Positions 1 through 10,917 of a DNA stretch of 64,000 bases are shown one piece after another. Position 1 is the stretch's first letter, and each line of letters starts with the position of its first letter. This DNA comes from Mercurialis annua (taxonomy: Eukaryota; Streptophyta; Magnoliopsida; Malpighiales; Euphorbiaceae). Position numbers and translations under genes: made by a program. The notes beneath the pieces were generated by a model. That model had not been told where the DNA came from and did no database searches. It saw only the letters and a list, made by a program, of their open reading frames with translations. The stretch lies in assembly GCF_937616625.2 (NCBI RefSeq), contig NC_065571.1:33503879-33567878 (forward strand), in the 5' to 3' direction.

Positions 1-260
1 TATTATTATATTAACTTTGGTTATTTAATATTTATGCCGTGTTAGAGACTCGGAGTTGACCGAGCATTTATTATTTATATGTCGTACACATAAACTGTTA
101 TAATAGGTTGGAGTCTCGGTTGCCCCCGAGCATGTGGTTTTATGCAGGTACAATGTTTTAAATGATTAATGTATGTTATCCGCAAGGCTTGCTACGGGTT
201 TCAGTACAACCATACCCATACCCTAGCGCCGGTCACAATTCATGAAAATGGGTCGTGACA
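1..260 (+). repeat. 3' end of a B-type Ty3/gypsy LTR (cut by window edge)
   Basis: The last 260 bases of an LTR in plus orientation, ending GGGTCGTGACA at 260. Its terminal part (from GCTACGGGTTT onward, with CCCTAGCGCCGG) corresponds, on the opposite strand, to the ends of the element B LTRs beginning at 37959 and 48065, including the shared segment CATGAAAATGGGTCGTGACA or close variants. It abuts pol coding sequence of another element at 261 with no satellite between them, so it is a nested insertion. Whether it is the 3' LTR of a full element or a solo LTR cannot be told, because its other end lies outside the window. Confidence 0.8.
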
Positions 261-370
261 AAGTCCTTTGGAGAAGTCTGTCCGTAGAAGAATGCACGTG
301 GGAAACAGAAGAGGACATGAGACAGAAGTATCCGTACTTATTTACCCAAGGTATGTGGCTAAAGGTTTAA
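261..370 (+). pseudogene. pol: 3' end of a Ty3/gypsy chromovirus pol (C-terminal tail), interrupted upstream
   Basis: Codons in phase from 263 read VLWRSLSVEECTWETEEDM and go on to a TAA at 368-370 without a break. This matches the tail of the element A pol (minus strand, 24067 down to 23978), where the same stretch holds two stops. In chromoviruses of the Tekay/Del type this position is the C-terminal, chromodomain-like tail; the Trp residues here (VLW, CTW) are intact, unlike in element A. The upstream pol is separated from it by the LTR ending at 260. Too little is present to judge the rest of the gene. Confidence 0.75.
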
Positions 371-387
371 ATTCGAGAACGAATTTA

Positions 388-403
388 TTTTAGGGGGGGT
401 GAA
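388..403 (+). other. Polypurine tract of the left-edge element
   Basis: A run of seven G (393-399) followed by TGAA lies immediately before the TGTAAC that starts the 3' LTR. This is the expected place and composition for the plus-strand primer of an LTR retrotransposon. Element A has the same arrangement with an eleven-base G run. Confidence 0.75.
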
Positions 404-745
404 TGTAACACCTCATATGTTTTAAAGTATTTAAGTCGTGCCACGTGTCCTAACTTTCGATAAATTAAATTAAGAAGAATTTAATTTAATTATATCGAGA
501 ATTTAAAATAATTTTTATTAAGCGATTTATCGGCATATACGGAAATAACTTTGAAAATTAATATAAAATAAAATACAAATCCCGAGTTAATATTTATTTT
601 GCCAAAGTCCGCAAAATATTTTATAGTATTTATGGTAAAAGCTGCGAGTCAATCGGAGACCGTTTAAAATTTGGACGCGGATAAGTTTTGGACTAAATTG
701 CAACTTTTAAAACGTTTCAAGGACCAAAGTGAAAATTAGCCATGA

Positions 746-755
746 TATATATAAG
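746..755 (+). promoter_or_regulatory. Putative TATA box of the 404-2586 LTR
   Basis: TATATATAAG lies about 340 bases into the LTR. It is preceded by a segment shared among the A-type LTRs (AAGGACCAAAGTG... near 720). The TATA-like motifs at 3947-3954 (solo LTR D) and 23579-23588/30708-30717 (element A) have the same relative position, which supports a promoter role. The start site is not determined. Confidence 0.5.
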
Positions 756-1129
756 ATTACCTTCAAAATGAAGGTTCCAGACCTCAAACCATCATCAGCT
801 CCATTTTTCTATTTCCTTCGAAGATCCTTTACGTTCCGTCGCTCGATCTCAGTTTCTCGTTCGTTTTCGACGTTCCATATCTCGAATCGATCGTATTTCA
901 GTGGCGAATCACGGTAAGCGTGACGTTTTATCGTTTGGATGGATGAATTAATGGTTATATCGATTTAAAGTTTTAGGCCACGGAACGGTTTTATCGTGTT
1001 AACGATTATAGGATTGATTTATTGCGTTTTGAGTTTAGATTTTGAGTTTTTCGATGTGATTACGCGTTGTTTAGGTGTTGAGAATGCGAAATTCAATTAG
1101 AAGCACGTCGGAAACGATCCCGGGCGAAA

Positions 1130-1300
1130 GCCCGTGGCTGTGCGTGCGCACAGTCTGTGGACTATGCGAGCACACTATAGACTGTGCGAGCGTACTGTAG
1201 ACTGTGCGAGCGCACAGTCTTGAGACTGTGGGGGCGCACAGTCTCCTGTGCAGCCGCACAAACAGTCGTGCGCACGCACAGTGAATCCGCCAGTTGACCC
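1130..1300 (+). repeat. Palindrome-rich GC block in LTR leader
   Basis: Repeated, partly self-complementary units such as ACTGTGCGAGCGCACAGT and GTGCGTGCGCACAG crowd this stretch, inside otherwise AT-rich LTR sequence. It lies about 400 bases downstream of the TATA motif, so it would be transcribed and could form RNA hairpins. Solo LTR D and the A LTRs have comparable but differently spelled blocks at the matching place. Confidence 0.7.
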
Positions 1301-2586
1301 GTTCTGAGAAATATTTTGTACACACATATCCGGATTCGAAATCGATTAGTATTCAATCAATTACCGATTAGTTTGAATCTTTAACCTAACGAGGTTAATT
1401 GAGAATCATTTCAGTATAGAGATACGAACCGAAAACGAGTTAGATAGTCAATAAGAGTAGTACGTCGTGTCTCGAATCTAGAGTCAATCTTAGAATAGGA
1501 TTCTGATGTGAGTCAATTGTTTTAAATCATTTTAGATCCGGCGAGGCAAGAAACAGCTGGACCAGGAGCTCGAGAAGCTTGACGTTTCTGAGCACCGAAG
1601 TATTTTTGGATAAGCGTTTTCGGTGAGTTTATATAAATTTACATTTAAAGTATTTACACAAGCAAATATTTTATATTGCTTTACATTTGAATTGAATACT
1701 TTCAATGCAATGTTTTTACATGAAATATGTATATGTTTAGTTCAAAACCAGTATTGATATGATGGAATGTGCCACCTTTTGGGCGGCAATAGGACTGCGC
1801 GATCACCAGTTTCGATTTATTACAGCTGTGAACTTGATTATGAATATGAATTTCAAAGTTGGATATATTTGAATGCGATACGAGTGAGAACTCGGTTAAA
1901 GTAACCTGAGCCCCGTATCTAGTGGGTTGGACCTACCACTTGGGATTAAGAGGTTGGTCGCGGCTGACGTGATTGAGTTAGAATTACTCCCGGGTCGGAC
2001 CATTTGGATCATTTTGATTTGATCATATAAGTTTAGCATGTTCGAGGATTAGGGTTTTAATCGGATCTTGTACTTGGCTACACATGATTTAAATTCTATT
2101 GCATTGTTTTATGTTTTACTTGAATATTGACTAGTAAATATATGAACACACTCAGTATATTCCCATATACTGACCCCTCACAGCTTTCCCTCTCAGGTGA
2201 AAGAAGTTTTGAAGCCGCACACTTTTATCCTTGATCCAGAAGTCTGATATTTTTGAAAGTATGTAAAGAAAGAATACTTTACTCTTAGAGCTGCAGTAGA
2301 TAAATGTTCCGTATTTCGGTCTGTATCAAACGGTTTTCTGTAAATAAAACATTAACGTTTTGAAATTATGAATGTATTATGCTCGCTGCGTTGTAACGGT
2401 TTGTGATTGCCAGAAGAAAATGTATAGCCTAGCATCTTTGAAGCATGACATGTGCTTATGTCTGTCATGCATGACGTATGGTATTTTAAGAAAAAATATT
2501 TTACGTTTTTAGGCTTGCTACGGGTTTTGGAGCTACCACTCCCATTCCCTAGCACCGGTCTCGGCCCATGAGATTGGGTCCTGACA

Positions 2587-3319
2587 GTTTTGTAACATTT
2601 GTAAACGTTTGGCTTAAATCACTAAAAAGGTGAAACGTTTGGATTTATTTCGTAACGTTTGTAAACGTTTGACTTAAATTGCTAAAAAGGTGAAACATTT
2701 GGATTTGTTCCGTAACGTTTTAAACGTTTGGCTTAAATAGCTAAAATGGGGAAACATTTGGATTTGTTTCGTAACGTTTATAAACGTTTGACTTAAATCG
2801 CAAAAAAGGTGAAACATTTGGATTTGTTTCATAATGTTTGTAAACGTTTGGCTTAAATCGCTAAAAAGGTGAAACGTTTGGATTTGTTTCGTAAAGTTTG
2901 TAAATGTTTGGCTTAAATCGCTAAAAAGATGAAATGTTTGGATTTGTTTTGTAACGTTTGTAAACGTTTGGCTTTAATCGCTGAAAAGGGAAAACGTTTT
3001 AATTAGTTTCGTATCGTTTGTAAACGTTTGGCATAAATCGCTAAAAAAGTTAAATGTTTGGATTTGTTTCGTAACGTTTTACATGTTTGGCTTAAATCGC
3101 TAAAATAGGGAAACATTTGGATTTGTTTTGTAATGTTTGTAAATGTTTGGCTTAAATTGCTAAAAAGGTGAAACGCTTGTATTTGTTTCGGAACTTTTGT
3201 AAACTTTTGGCTTAAATTTCTAAAAAGGTAAAACGCTTGGATTTGTTTCGTAACGTTTGTAAACGTTTGGCTTAAATTGCTAAAAAGGTGAAACGCTTGG
3301 TTTTGTTTTGTAACGTTTG
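2587..3319 (+). repeat. 60-bp satellite array, block 1
   Basis: About 12 tandem copies of the 60-bp monomer. Diagnostic pieces are GTTTGGCTTAAATCGCTAAA, AAGGTGAAAC, GTTTGGATTT, GTTTCGTAAC and GTTTGTAAAC. The array begins directly after the left-edge LTR and is interrupted at 3320 by solo LTR D. It resumes at 5859 in the same orientation and phase, so blocks 1 and 2 were once continuous. Open frames across the block (for example minus strand 3332-3003) only reflect the 60-bp, 20-codon period. Confidence 0.95.
3315..3319. other. Target-site duplication GTTTG (pair at 5859-5863)
   Basis: GTTTG directly precedes the TGTAATACC start of solo LTR D and is repeated directly after its GTGACA end. A 5-bp duplication fits Ty3/gypsy integration. 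In the satellite consensus the site is the third GTTT decamer, after GTAAC. Confidence 0.9.
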
Positions 3320-3946
3320 TGTAATACCCCAAAAGATTCTAATTATCTAACTTGACCACGTGTCAAATTGTGGGTGGCTGGAGTGACGATATAGGAAGGA
3401 ATTCCGAGAAATTAAAGTAAATAAGTCTTTAGTAGGTCGGTCTTGGGAAAGTAATTATGTAGAATTTAATATCATATTCCGATTCTAAAGTTGGAATTTA
3501 AATTAAAAGGAAAAATGCTAAGAAGAGTCCCAAACTAGAGTTCAGGGACTAAAGTGGTAATTTAACCAGTTAAGTCCTGAAAAGGGAAATTATTTCGCCA
3601 GGGTCCGCGAAATTTTTTATAATAATAATGGTAAAAATTTCGGGTCAATCGGAGACCTTTTAAAATTTGGATGCGGATGTGTTTGGGCTAAATTGCAACT
3701 TTTGAAAAGTTCAAGGACCAAAGTGCAAATTAGCCAATTAAATCTCGAGAATAGTAATTAAAAGATTATGGACAGGAAAATATTAATATTGGGATTCGTA
3801 TTGTTTATTGGATATAAATAATACGTATACGTTATGATTAAAGTGTTAATTAGTTAAGCGAGGATTAAATTGAATAAAAGAAAAGTTCAAAAGATAAATT
3901 GTAACGAAGAAAGAAAGGAAGGATCAAAACTAACCTTCAGTCAAGC

Positions 3947-3954
3947 TATATAAG
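3947..3954 (+). promoter_or_regulatory. Putative TATA box of solo LTR D
   Basis: TATATAAG in AGCTATATAAGAAGAG, at the position matching the other A-type LTR promoters. Confidence 0.5.
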
Positions 3955-4329
3955 AAGAGAATTATGAAAGAAAGAATCAGATTAAATAAGAGGAAGAATC
4001 CAGAAAACCCTATACATTTCATCGTTCAACTTAATTTCTTCACGGTTTCTCCGTTCGATATCAGTTTCAGACAATTTTTGCGTCGATCTCTTCGGAATTC
4101 AAGCCTGTACCTTCCCCAAGCATCAAAACAAGGTAGTTACATGTTATTACCACGAAAAATGAAAAATAGGGGGCTGTTTTACAGTTTAGATCGCATTTAT
4201 ATTGAATTCGACGTTTTGGAGCGTTTATGGTTGATTTCGAAGTGCAAAAGTGTGTATAATGTGTTTAAATGAATTGGGTATGAGTTTTGGGAGTTTTGGA
4301 GCTCTGAAAATTTTCCGGAGACGCCGGAA

Positions 4330-4500
4330 AACGTCACACCCGATTGGTGCACGATGTGCTGCACTTCAGCATGTCGTGCTGGTGCGCGAGACGTGCCCCA
4401 CCAGGGGTGCAAGACGTGCATAAGGAAGGGCACGACGTTCCCTTCATGAAAATTGAAGGGCACGACGTGCCAAGCTAGCACGACAAGCCCTACTTCGATC
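4330..4500 (+). repeat. Palindrome-rich GTGC/GCAC block in solo LTR D
   Basis: Dense near-palindromic units around GGTGCACGATGTGC, GGGCACGACGTTCCC and GGGCACGACGTGCC, about 400 bases downstream of the TATA motif. It corresponds in place, not in exact sequence, to the blocks at 1130-1300 and in element A. Confidence 0.65.
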
Positions 4501-5186
4501 GTGACCTCCGGGGGACTTCCGGGAGCGAAAATTGGCTTCCGATGACATGATACGGGTGTAGAACTCTGACAAATGTCTTAAAATGAATATTAATAAGACA
4601 TTATAGCAATGAACATTAGCATGATGAGTTATCAAGATATGAATAGAGATCTACAGAGAAAGATACGTTTAGATCACGGCGGTTATGTTTCGTGCTTTTG
4701 TCGTGTTAGGTATTTAGTGCAGTTTTTAAGAATAGGATCCTCTAAGTGTATGTTTTAACGATAGCATCCTATGATAGATGTGACGGAGTATCAAGCTACG
4801 AGTATGACGAACCAAGAAGCTCGACGAGGATTGACGGACCAGTCTCCTGGAGCTTATGTTCGGATATAAGGAATAGCGGTTTCTGTGAGTTGCATTTACT
4901 TTTGCGTATTATTTATAAAAGCTAATTTCTTATATTATGAATATTATTATTAGATACATCTTATCTATATAACTTACTCGTATAAGATATTACTATGTTT
5001 GATTGATCCGCTTGTATGAATGATGTTTTATTCATTGCTTTGAATGCATGAATCTAGTATGCGATGCGAAGAAACTAACTACCTATTGGGTGTCATTAGG
5101 CTGTGTGATCACCAGTATTGAGCCAGCCTAGAGTGTCTGACTTTGTGATTAAGATTTAATGTATTTCTGCATGATATGATACGAAT

Positions 5187-5375
5187 GCGATACGAGAGTG
5201 AACTCGGTTACGGTGTAACTTGAGCCCCGTATCTAGTGAGTTGGACCCACCAGTGGGTTGGACCCACCAGTGGGTTGGACCCACCAGTGAGTTGGAATCA
5301 CACTTTGAGATTCGATACGAGTGAGCACTCGGTTACGGTGTAACCTGAGCCCCGTATCTAGTGAGTTGGACTCAC
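5187..5375 (+). repeat. Tandem duplications in solo LTR D
   Basis: Two nested repeats. First, a 17-bp unit AGTGGGTTGGACCCACC (itself a hairpin) begins at 5235, 5252 and 5269, with a degenerate copy at 5286. Second, a longer unit starting GATACGAG and including CTCGGTTACGGTGTAAC and TGAGCCCCGTATCTAGTGAG occurs near 5189 and again near 5314. Single-copy versions of the longer unit occur in the other A-type LTRs, so both expansions are specific to this copy or its subfamily. Confidence 0.8.
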
Positions 5376-5995
5376 ACTTTGAAATTAAGAATATTTGTTG
5401 TTTGCTTATATCATGAATTTACATACGTATTAAGCATATGATGCTATATTTTGATAATACCATTAGTAACTTGCAAACTTACTCAGTATTTTCCCAAACA
5501 CTGACCCCTCACTCTGATGTTTGCAGGTAGTCGGAGTCGGATCAGACAAACCATCTCCATTGTGCCAGAAGTCATTGGACTTGCACAAGCATGAGTTCCT
5601 AGAGCTGCAGTAGTCAGTAGGTGTTAGTATTCGATAGACACTTTGACTTTAAGCGATATTTTATATTGTAAACTCTAATATGATATTTTAATAAATATAA
5701 ATATATTGTCTAAAAGAGTTTCCTGAAAACATTTTAGATAAGATATTATGTTTTTAATTGCAAAAAAATTACTAGTGATTTTAGGCTTACTACGGGTTTC
5801 GGAGCTACCACTCCCATTCCCTAGCGCCGGTCTCGGCTAAATATTTTGGGTCGTGACAGTTTGTAAACGTTTGGCTTAAATCGCTAAAAAGGTTGTAAAT
5901 GTTTTGCTTAAATCGCTAAAAAGGTGAAACATTTGGATTTGTTTCGTAATGTTTGTAAACGTTAGGCATAAATCGCTAATAAAGGTGAAACGTTT

Positions 5996-8900
5996 GGATT
6001 TGTTTCTTATGTTTGTAAACGTTTGGCTTAAATCGCTAAATAGGTGAAATGTTTGGATTTTTTTTCGTAACGTTTGTAAATGTTTGGCTTAAATTGCTAA
6101 AAAGATGAAATGCTTGGATATGTTTGGTAACATTTATAAACATTTGGCTTAAATTGCTAAATAGGTAAAACGCTTGGATTGGTTTTGTAACGTTTGTAAA
6201 CGTTTGGCTTAAATTGCTAAAAAGGTGAAACGCTTGGTTTTGTTTCATAATATTTGTAAACATTTGGCTTAAATCGCTAAAAAGGTGAAACATTTGGAAT
6301 TTGCTTTGTAACGTTTGTAAACGTTTAGCTTAAATTGCTAAAAGGGGAAACGCTTTGATTTGTTTCGTAATGTCTGTAAATGTTTGTCTTAAATTGCTAA
6401 AAAGGTGAAACATTTAGATTTGTTTCATAACCTTTGTAAACGTTTGGCTTAAATCGCGAAAAAGGGGAAACGTTTGGATTTGTTTTGTAATGTTTGTAAA
6501 CGTTTGGCTTAAATCGCTAAAAAATGTGAAACATTTGGATTTTTTTCGTAACGTTTGTAAACGTTTGCCTTTCAATCGTTAAAAAGATGAAATGTTTCGA
6601 TTTGTTTCCTAATGTTTATAAACGTTTGGCATAAATCGCTAAAAAGGTGAAATGTTTGGATTTAATTCGTAACGTTTTAAACATTTGGCTTAAATTGCTA
6701 AAATGGGGAAATATTTTGATTTGTTTCGTAACGTTTGTAAACGTTGGGCTTAAATTGCTAAACAGGTGAAATGTTTGGTTTTGTTTCGTAACGTTTGTTA
6801 ACGTTTGGCTTAAATCACAAAAAAGGTGAAACGTTTGGATTTGTTTCATAACATTTCTTAACGTTTGGCTTAAATCGCTAAGAAGGCGAAACGTTTGAAT
6901 TTGTTTCGTAACGTTTGTAAACGTTTGGATTCGTTTCGTAACGTTTGTAAATGTTTGACTTAAATCGCTAAAAAGGCGAAACGTTTGAATGTTTTCTTAA
7001 CGTTTGTAAACGTTTGGCTTAAATCGATAAAAAGGTGAAACGTTTGGATTTGTTTCGTAACGTTTGTAAACGTTTGGATTCGTTTCGTAACGTTTGTAAA
7101 CTTTTGGCTTAAATCGCTAAAAAGGCGAAGCATTTGAATTTCTTTCGTAACGTTTGTAAACGTTTGGATTCGTTTCGTAATGTTTGTAAACATTTGGCTT
7201 AAATCGCTAAAAAGGTGAAACGTTTGGATTCGTTTCGTAACGTTTGTAAACGTTTGGCTTAAATCGCTAAGAAGGCGACACTTTTGAATTTGTTTCGTAA
7301 CGTTTGTAAACGTTTGGATTCGTTTCGTAATGTTTGTAAACGTTTGGCTTAAATCGCTAAAAAGGCGAAACGTTTGAATTTGTTTCTTAACGTTTGTAAA
7401 CGTTTGGCTTAAATCCCTAAAAAGGTGAAACGTTTGGATTTGTTTCGTAACATTTGCAAACGTTTGGCTTAAATCGCTAATAAAGGTGAAACGTTTAGAT
7501 TTGTTTGGTAACGTTTGTAAACTTTTGGCTTATATCGCTAAAAAGGTGAAACGTTTGGATTTGTTTCGTAACGTTTGTAAACGTTTGGCTTAAATTGCTA
7601 AAAAGGGGAAACATTTGGATTTGTTTCGTAACGTTTTTAAACGTTTGGCTTAAATTGCTAAAAAGGTGAAACGCTTAGATTTGTTTCGTAACGTTTGTAA
7701 ACATTTGTCTTAAATTGCTAAAAAGGTGAAACGCTTGATTTTGTTTCGTAATGTTTGTAAAATTTTTTTTATATCCCTAAAAAGGTGAAACGTTTGGATT
7801 TGTTTCGTAACGTTTGTACACGTTTGGCTAAAATTGCTAAAAAGGTGAAACGCATAGATTTGTTTCGTAACGTTCGTATACATTGGCTTAAATTGCTATT
7901 AAGGTGAAATGTTTGGATTAGTTTCGTAAAGTTTGTAAACGTTTAGCTTAAATTTCTAAAAAAGTGAAACGCTTGGATTTGTTTTGTAACATTTGTAAAC
8001 GTTTGGCATAAATCGCTAAAAAGGTGAAACATTTGGATTTGTTTCATAACCTTTGTAAATGTTTTGCTTAAATCGCTAAAATGGTGAAACGTTTGGATTT
8101 GTTTCGTAACGTTTGTAAATGTTAGGCATAAATCGCTAATAAAGGTGAAACGTTTGGATTTTTTTGGTAATGTTTGTAAACGTTTGGCTTAAATTGCTAA
8201 ATATGTAAAACGCTTGGATTTGTTTCGTAACGTTTGTAAACGTTTGGCTTAAATTGCTAAAAAGGTGAAACACTTGGTTTTGTTTCATAATGTTTGTAAA
8301 CGTTTGGCTTAAATCGCTTAAAAGATGAAACATTTGGATTTGTTTTGTAACGTTTGTAAACGTTTGGCTTAAATCTAAATCGCTAAAAAGGGAAACATTT
8401 GAATTTGTTTCGTAATGTTTGTAAACGTTTGGCCTAAATCGCAAAAAAGGGGAAACGTCTGTATTTAAATTGCTAAAAAGGTGAAACGTTTGGATTTGTT
8501 TCGTAACTTTTGTAAACGTTTGGCTTAAATCGCTAAAAAGGGGAAACGTTTGTATTTCTTTTGTAACGTTTGTAAATGTTTTGCTTAAATCGCTAAAAGG
8601 TGAAACATTTAGTTTTGTTTCGCAACGTTTGTAAACGTTTGGTTTAAATTGCTAAAAAGTTGAAAGGCTTTGATTTGTTTCGTAGCATTTGTAAACATTT
8701 GGCTTAAATCGCTAAAAAGGAGACACCTTTGGATTTGTTTCGTAACGTTTGTAAACTTTCGGCTTAAATAGCTAAAAAGGTGAAACGTTTGGTTTTGTTT
8801 TGTTGCGTTTGTAAACATTCGCCTTAAATCGCCAAAAAGGGGAAACATTTCGATTTGTTATGTAACGTTTGTAAATGTTTGGATTAAATTGCTAAAAAGG

Positions 8901-10694
8901 TGAAACGTTTGGATTTGTTTCGTAACGTTTGTAAACGATTGGTTTTTTTTCCGTTATGTTTGTAAACGTTTGGCTTAAATCGCTAAAATTGCGGAGTTTG
9001 GATTTGTTTTGTAATGTTTTAAACGTTTGTTTCTTGTTTTGTAACGTTTGTAAACGTTTGGCTTAAATCGCTATAAAGGTGACACGTTTGGATTTGTTTC
9101 GTAACGTTTGTAAACGTGTGGCTTATATTGCTAAAAAGGTGAAACGTTTGGATTTGTTTCATAACATTTGAAAACGTTTGGCTTCAATTGCTAAAAAGGA
9201 GAAACTTTTGGATTTGTTTCGTAACGTTTGTAAACGTTTGGCTTAAATAGCTAAAAAGGTGAAACGTTTGGATTTGTTTTGTAAAGTTTTAAACGTTTGG
9301 CTTAAATCGATTAAATGGGGAAATATTTGGATTTTTTTGTAATGTTTGACTTAATTCGCTAAAAAGGTGGAATGTTTGGATTTGTTTCGTAATGTTTGTA
9401 AACGTTTGGTTTATTTTGCTAAAAAAGGGGAAACGTTTGGATTTGTTTCATAACGTTTGTAAATGTTTGGATTTGTTTCGTAACGATTATAAACGTTTGG
9501 CTTAAATCTCTAAAAAGGGGAAACGTTTGTATTTGTTTCTTGATGTTTGCAAACGTTTGGCTTCAATGGCAAAAAAGGAGAAACGTATGGATTTGTTTCA
9601 TAACGTTTGTAAACGTTTGGCTTAAATCGCTAAAATGAGGAAACGTTTGAATTTGTATCGTAACATTTGTAAACGATTGGCTTAAATCGCTAAAAAGGTG
9701 AAACGTTTGGATTTGTTTCGTAACATTTGTAAATGTTTGGCTTAAATTGCTAAAATGGGGAAATGTTTGGATTTTTTCGTAACGTTAGTAAGCTTTTGGA
9801 TTTGTTTCGTAACGTTTGTAGACGTTTGGTTTGGTTTTGTAACGTTTCTAATTGTTTTGCTTAAATCGCTAAAATGGGGAAATGTTTGGATTTGTTTCTT
9901 AACGTTTGTAAACGTTTGGCTTCAATCGCAAAATAGGGGAAACATATGGATTTCAGTCATAATGTTTGTAAACGTTTGGCTTAAATCGCTAAAATGAGGA
10001 AACGTTTGGATTTGTTTCGTAACGTTTGTAAAAGTTTGGCTTAAATCGCTAAAAAGGTAAAACATTTGGATTTATTTTGTAACGTCTATAAACGTTTGGC
10101 TTAAATCGATAAAAATATGAAACATGTGGTTTTGTTACGGAACGTTTGTAAACGTTTGGCTTAATTCGCTAAAAAGTTGAAACGTTTGGATTTGTTTCGT
10201 AATGTCTGTAAACGTTTGTTTTAAGTCGCTAAAGAGGTGAAACGTTTGGATTTGTTTCGCAACGTTTGTAAAAATCTGGCTTAAATTGCTAAAAAAGGTT
10301 TCGTAATATTTTAAACGTTTGGATTAGATTCGTAACGTTTGTATACTTTTGGCTTAAATAGCTAAAAAGGTGAAACATTTGGATTTGTTTTGTAATGTTT
10401 GTAAACATTTGGCCTAAATCGCTAAAAAGTTGAAATGTTTGACTTAAAACGCTAAAAAAGTGAAATGTTTGGATTTGTTTCGTAACATTTGTAAACTTTT
10501 GGCTTAAATAGCTAAAGAGGTGAAACGTTTGGATTTAAATTGCTAAAAAGGGGAAACATTTGGATTTGTTTTGTAATGTTTGTAAACGTTTGGCTTAAAT
10601 CGCTAAAAAGGTGAAACATTTGGATTTGTTTTGTAACGTTTGTAAATGTTTGGCTTAAATTGCAAAAAGGTGAAACATTTGGTTTTGTTTCCAA
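5996..10694 (+). repeat. Segmental duplication inside the satellite, copy 1
   Basis: This stretch matches 10918-15122 monomer by monomer, including rare variants. One is an aberrant AAATCTAAAT at 8371, matched at 12799; another is a mutated TTTCCAA near 10691, matched near 15118. The offset is about 4.92 kb at the start, about 4.97 kb near 7733 and 4,428 bp from about 8300 onward. Copy 1 therefore carries about 9 monomers (near 7760-8295) that copy 2 lacks. Confidence 0.85.
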
Positions 10695-10917
10695 TGTTTG
10701 TAAATGTTTGGTTTAAATTGCTAAAAAGGTGAAACGCTTTGATTTGTTTCGTAGCGTTTGTAAACATTTGGCTTAAATCGCTAAAAAGGAGAAAGTTTGG
10801 ATTTGTTTCGTACCGTTTGTAAACGTTCGGCTTAAATCGCTAAAAAGATGAAACATTTGGTTTTGTTTCATAACGTGTGTAAACGTTCGGCTTAAATAGC
10901 TAAAAAGGTAAAACGCT

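Larger units (their letters stand above)
404..2586 (+). repeat. 3' LTR of an A-like Ty3/gypsy element
   Basis: This 2,183-bp LTR starts TGTAACACC and ends CCTGACA. It follows pol and a polypurine tract, so it is a 3' LTR. Its landmarks match the A LTRs: an inverted repeat AATTAAATT/AATTTAATT at 461-492; a TATA-like TATATATAAG at 746-755; a palindrome-rich G+C block at 1130-1300; a CTCGGTTA/AGCCCCGTAT segment near 1890-1925; and the conserved end CCCATTCCCTAGC near 2541. Satellite starts at 2587. The first five bases (GTTTT) would be its target duplication, but the partner lies outside the window. The small open frames inside are not gene-like. Confidence 0.85.
3320..5858 (+). mobile_element. 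Solo LTR D, Ty3/gypsy chromovirus-type
   Basis: A 2,539-bp LTR, TGTAATACCCC to GGGTCGTGACA, with satellite on both sides and an identical 5-bp duplication GTTTG. No internal region or second LTR is present, so it is a solo LTR, most likely left by recombination between the two LTRs of a complete element. It shares with A-type LTRs the start, the segment TCAAGGACCAAAGTGCAAAT near 3710, a TATA-like motif at 3947-3954, a palindrome-rich block near 4330-4500, the CTCGGTTACGG segment near 5200, and the end CCCATTCCCTAGCGCCGG. It is a separate subfamily, since much of the sequence between these landmarks differs. The open frames at 3964-4272 and 4197-4481 look incidental. Confidence 0.9.

Noticed and set aside
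3947..5858. A possible host gene in 3964-4272 downstream of a TATA motif
   Set aside because: It lies wholly inside solo LTR D, has no known domain, and fits LTR leader sequence.
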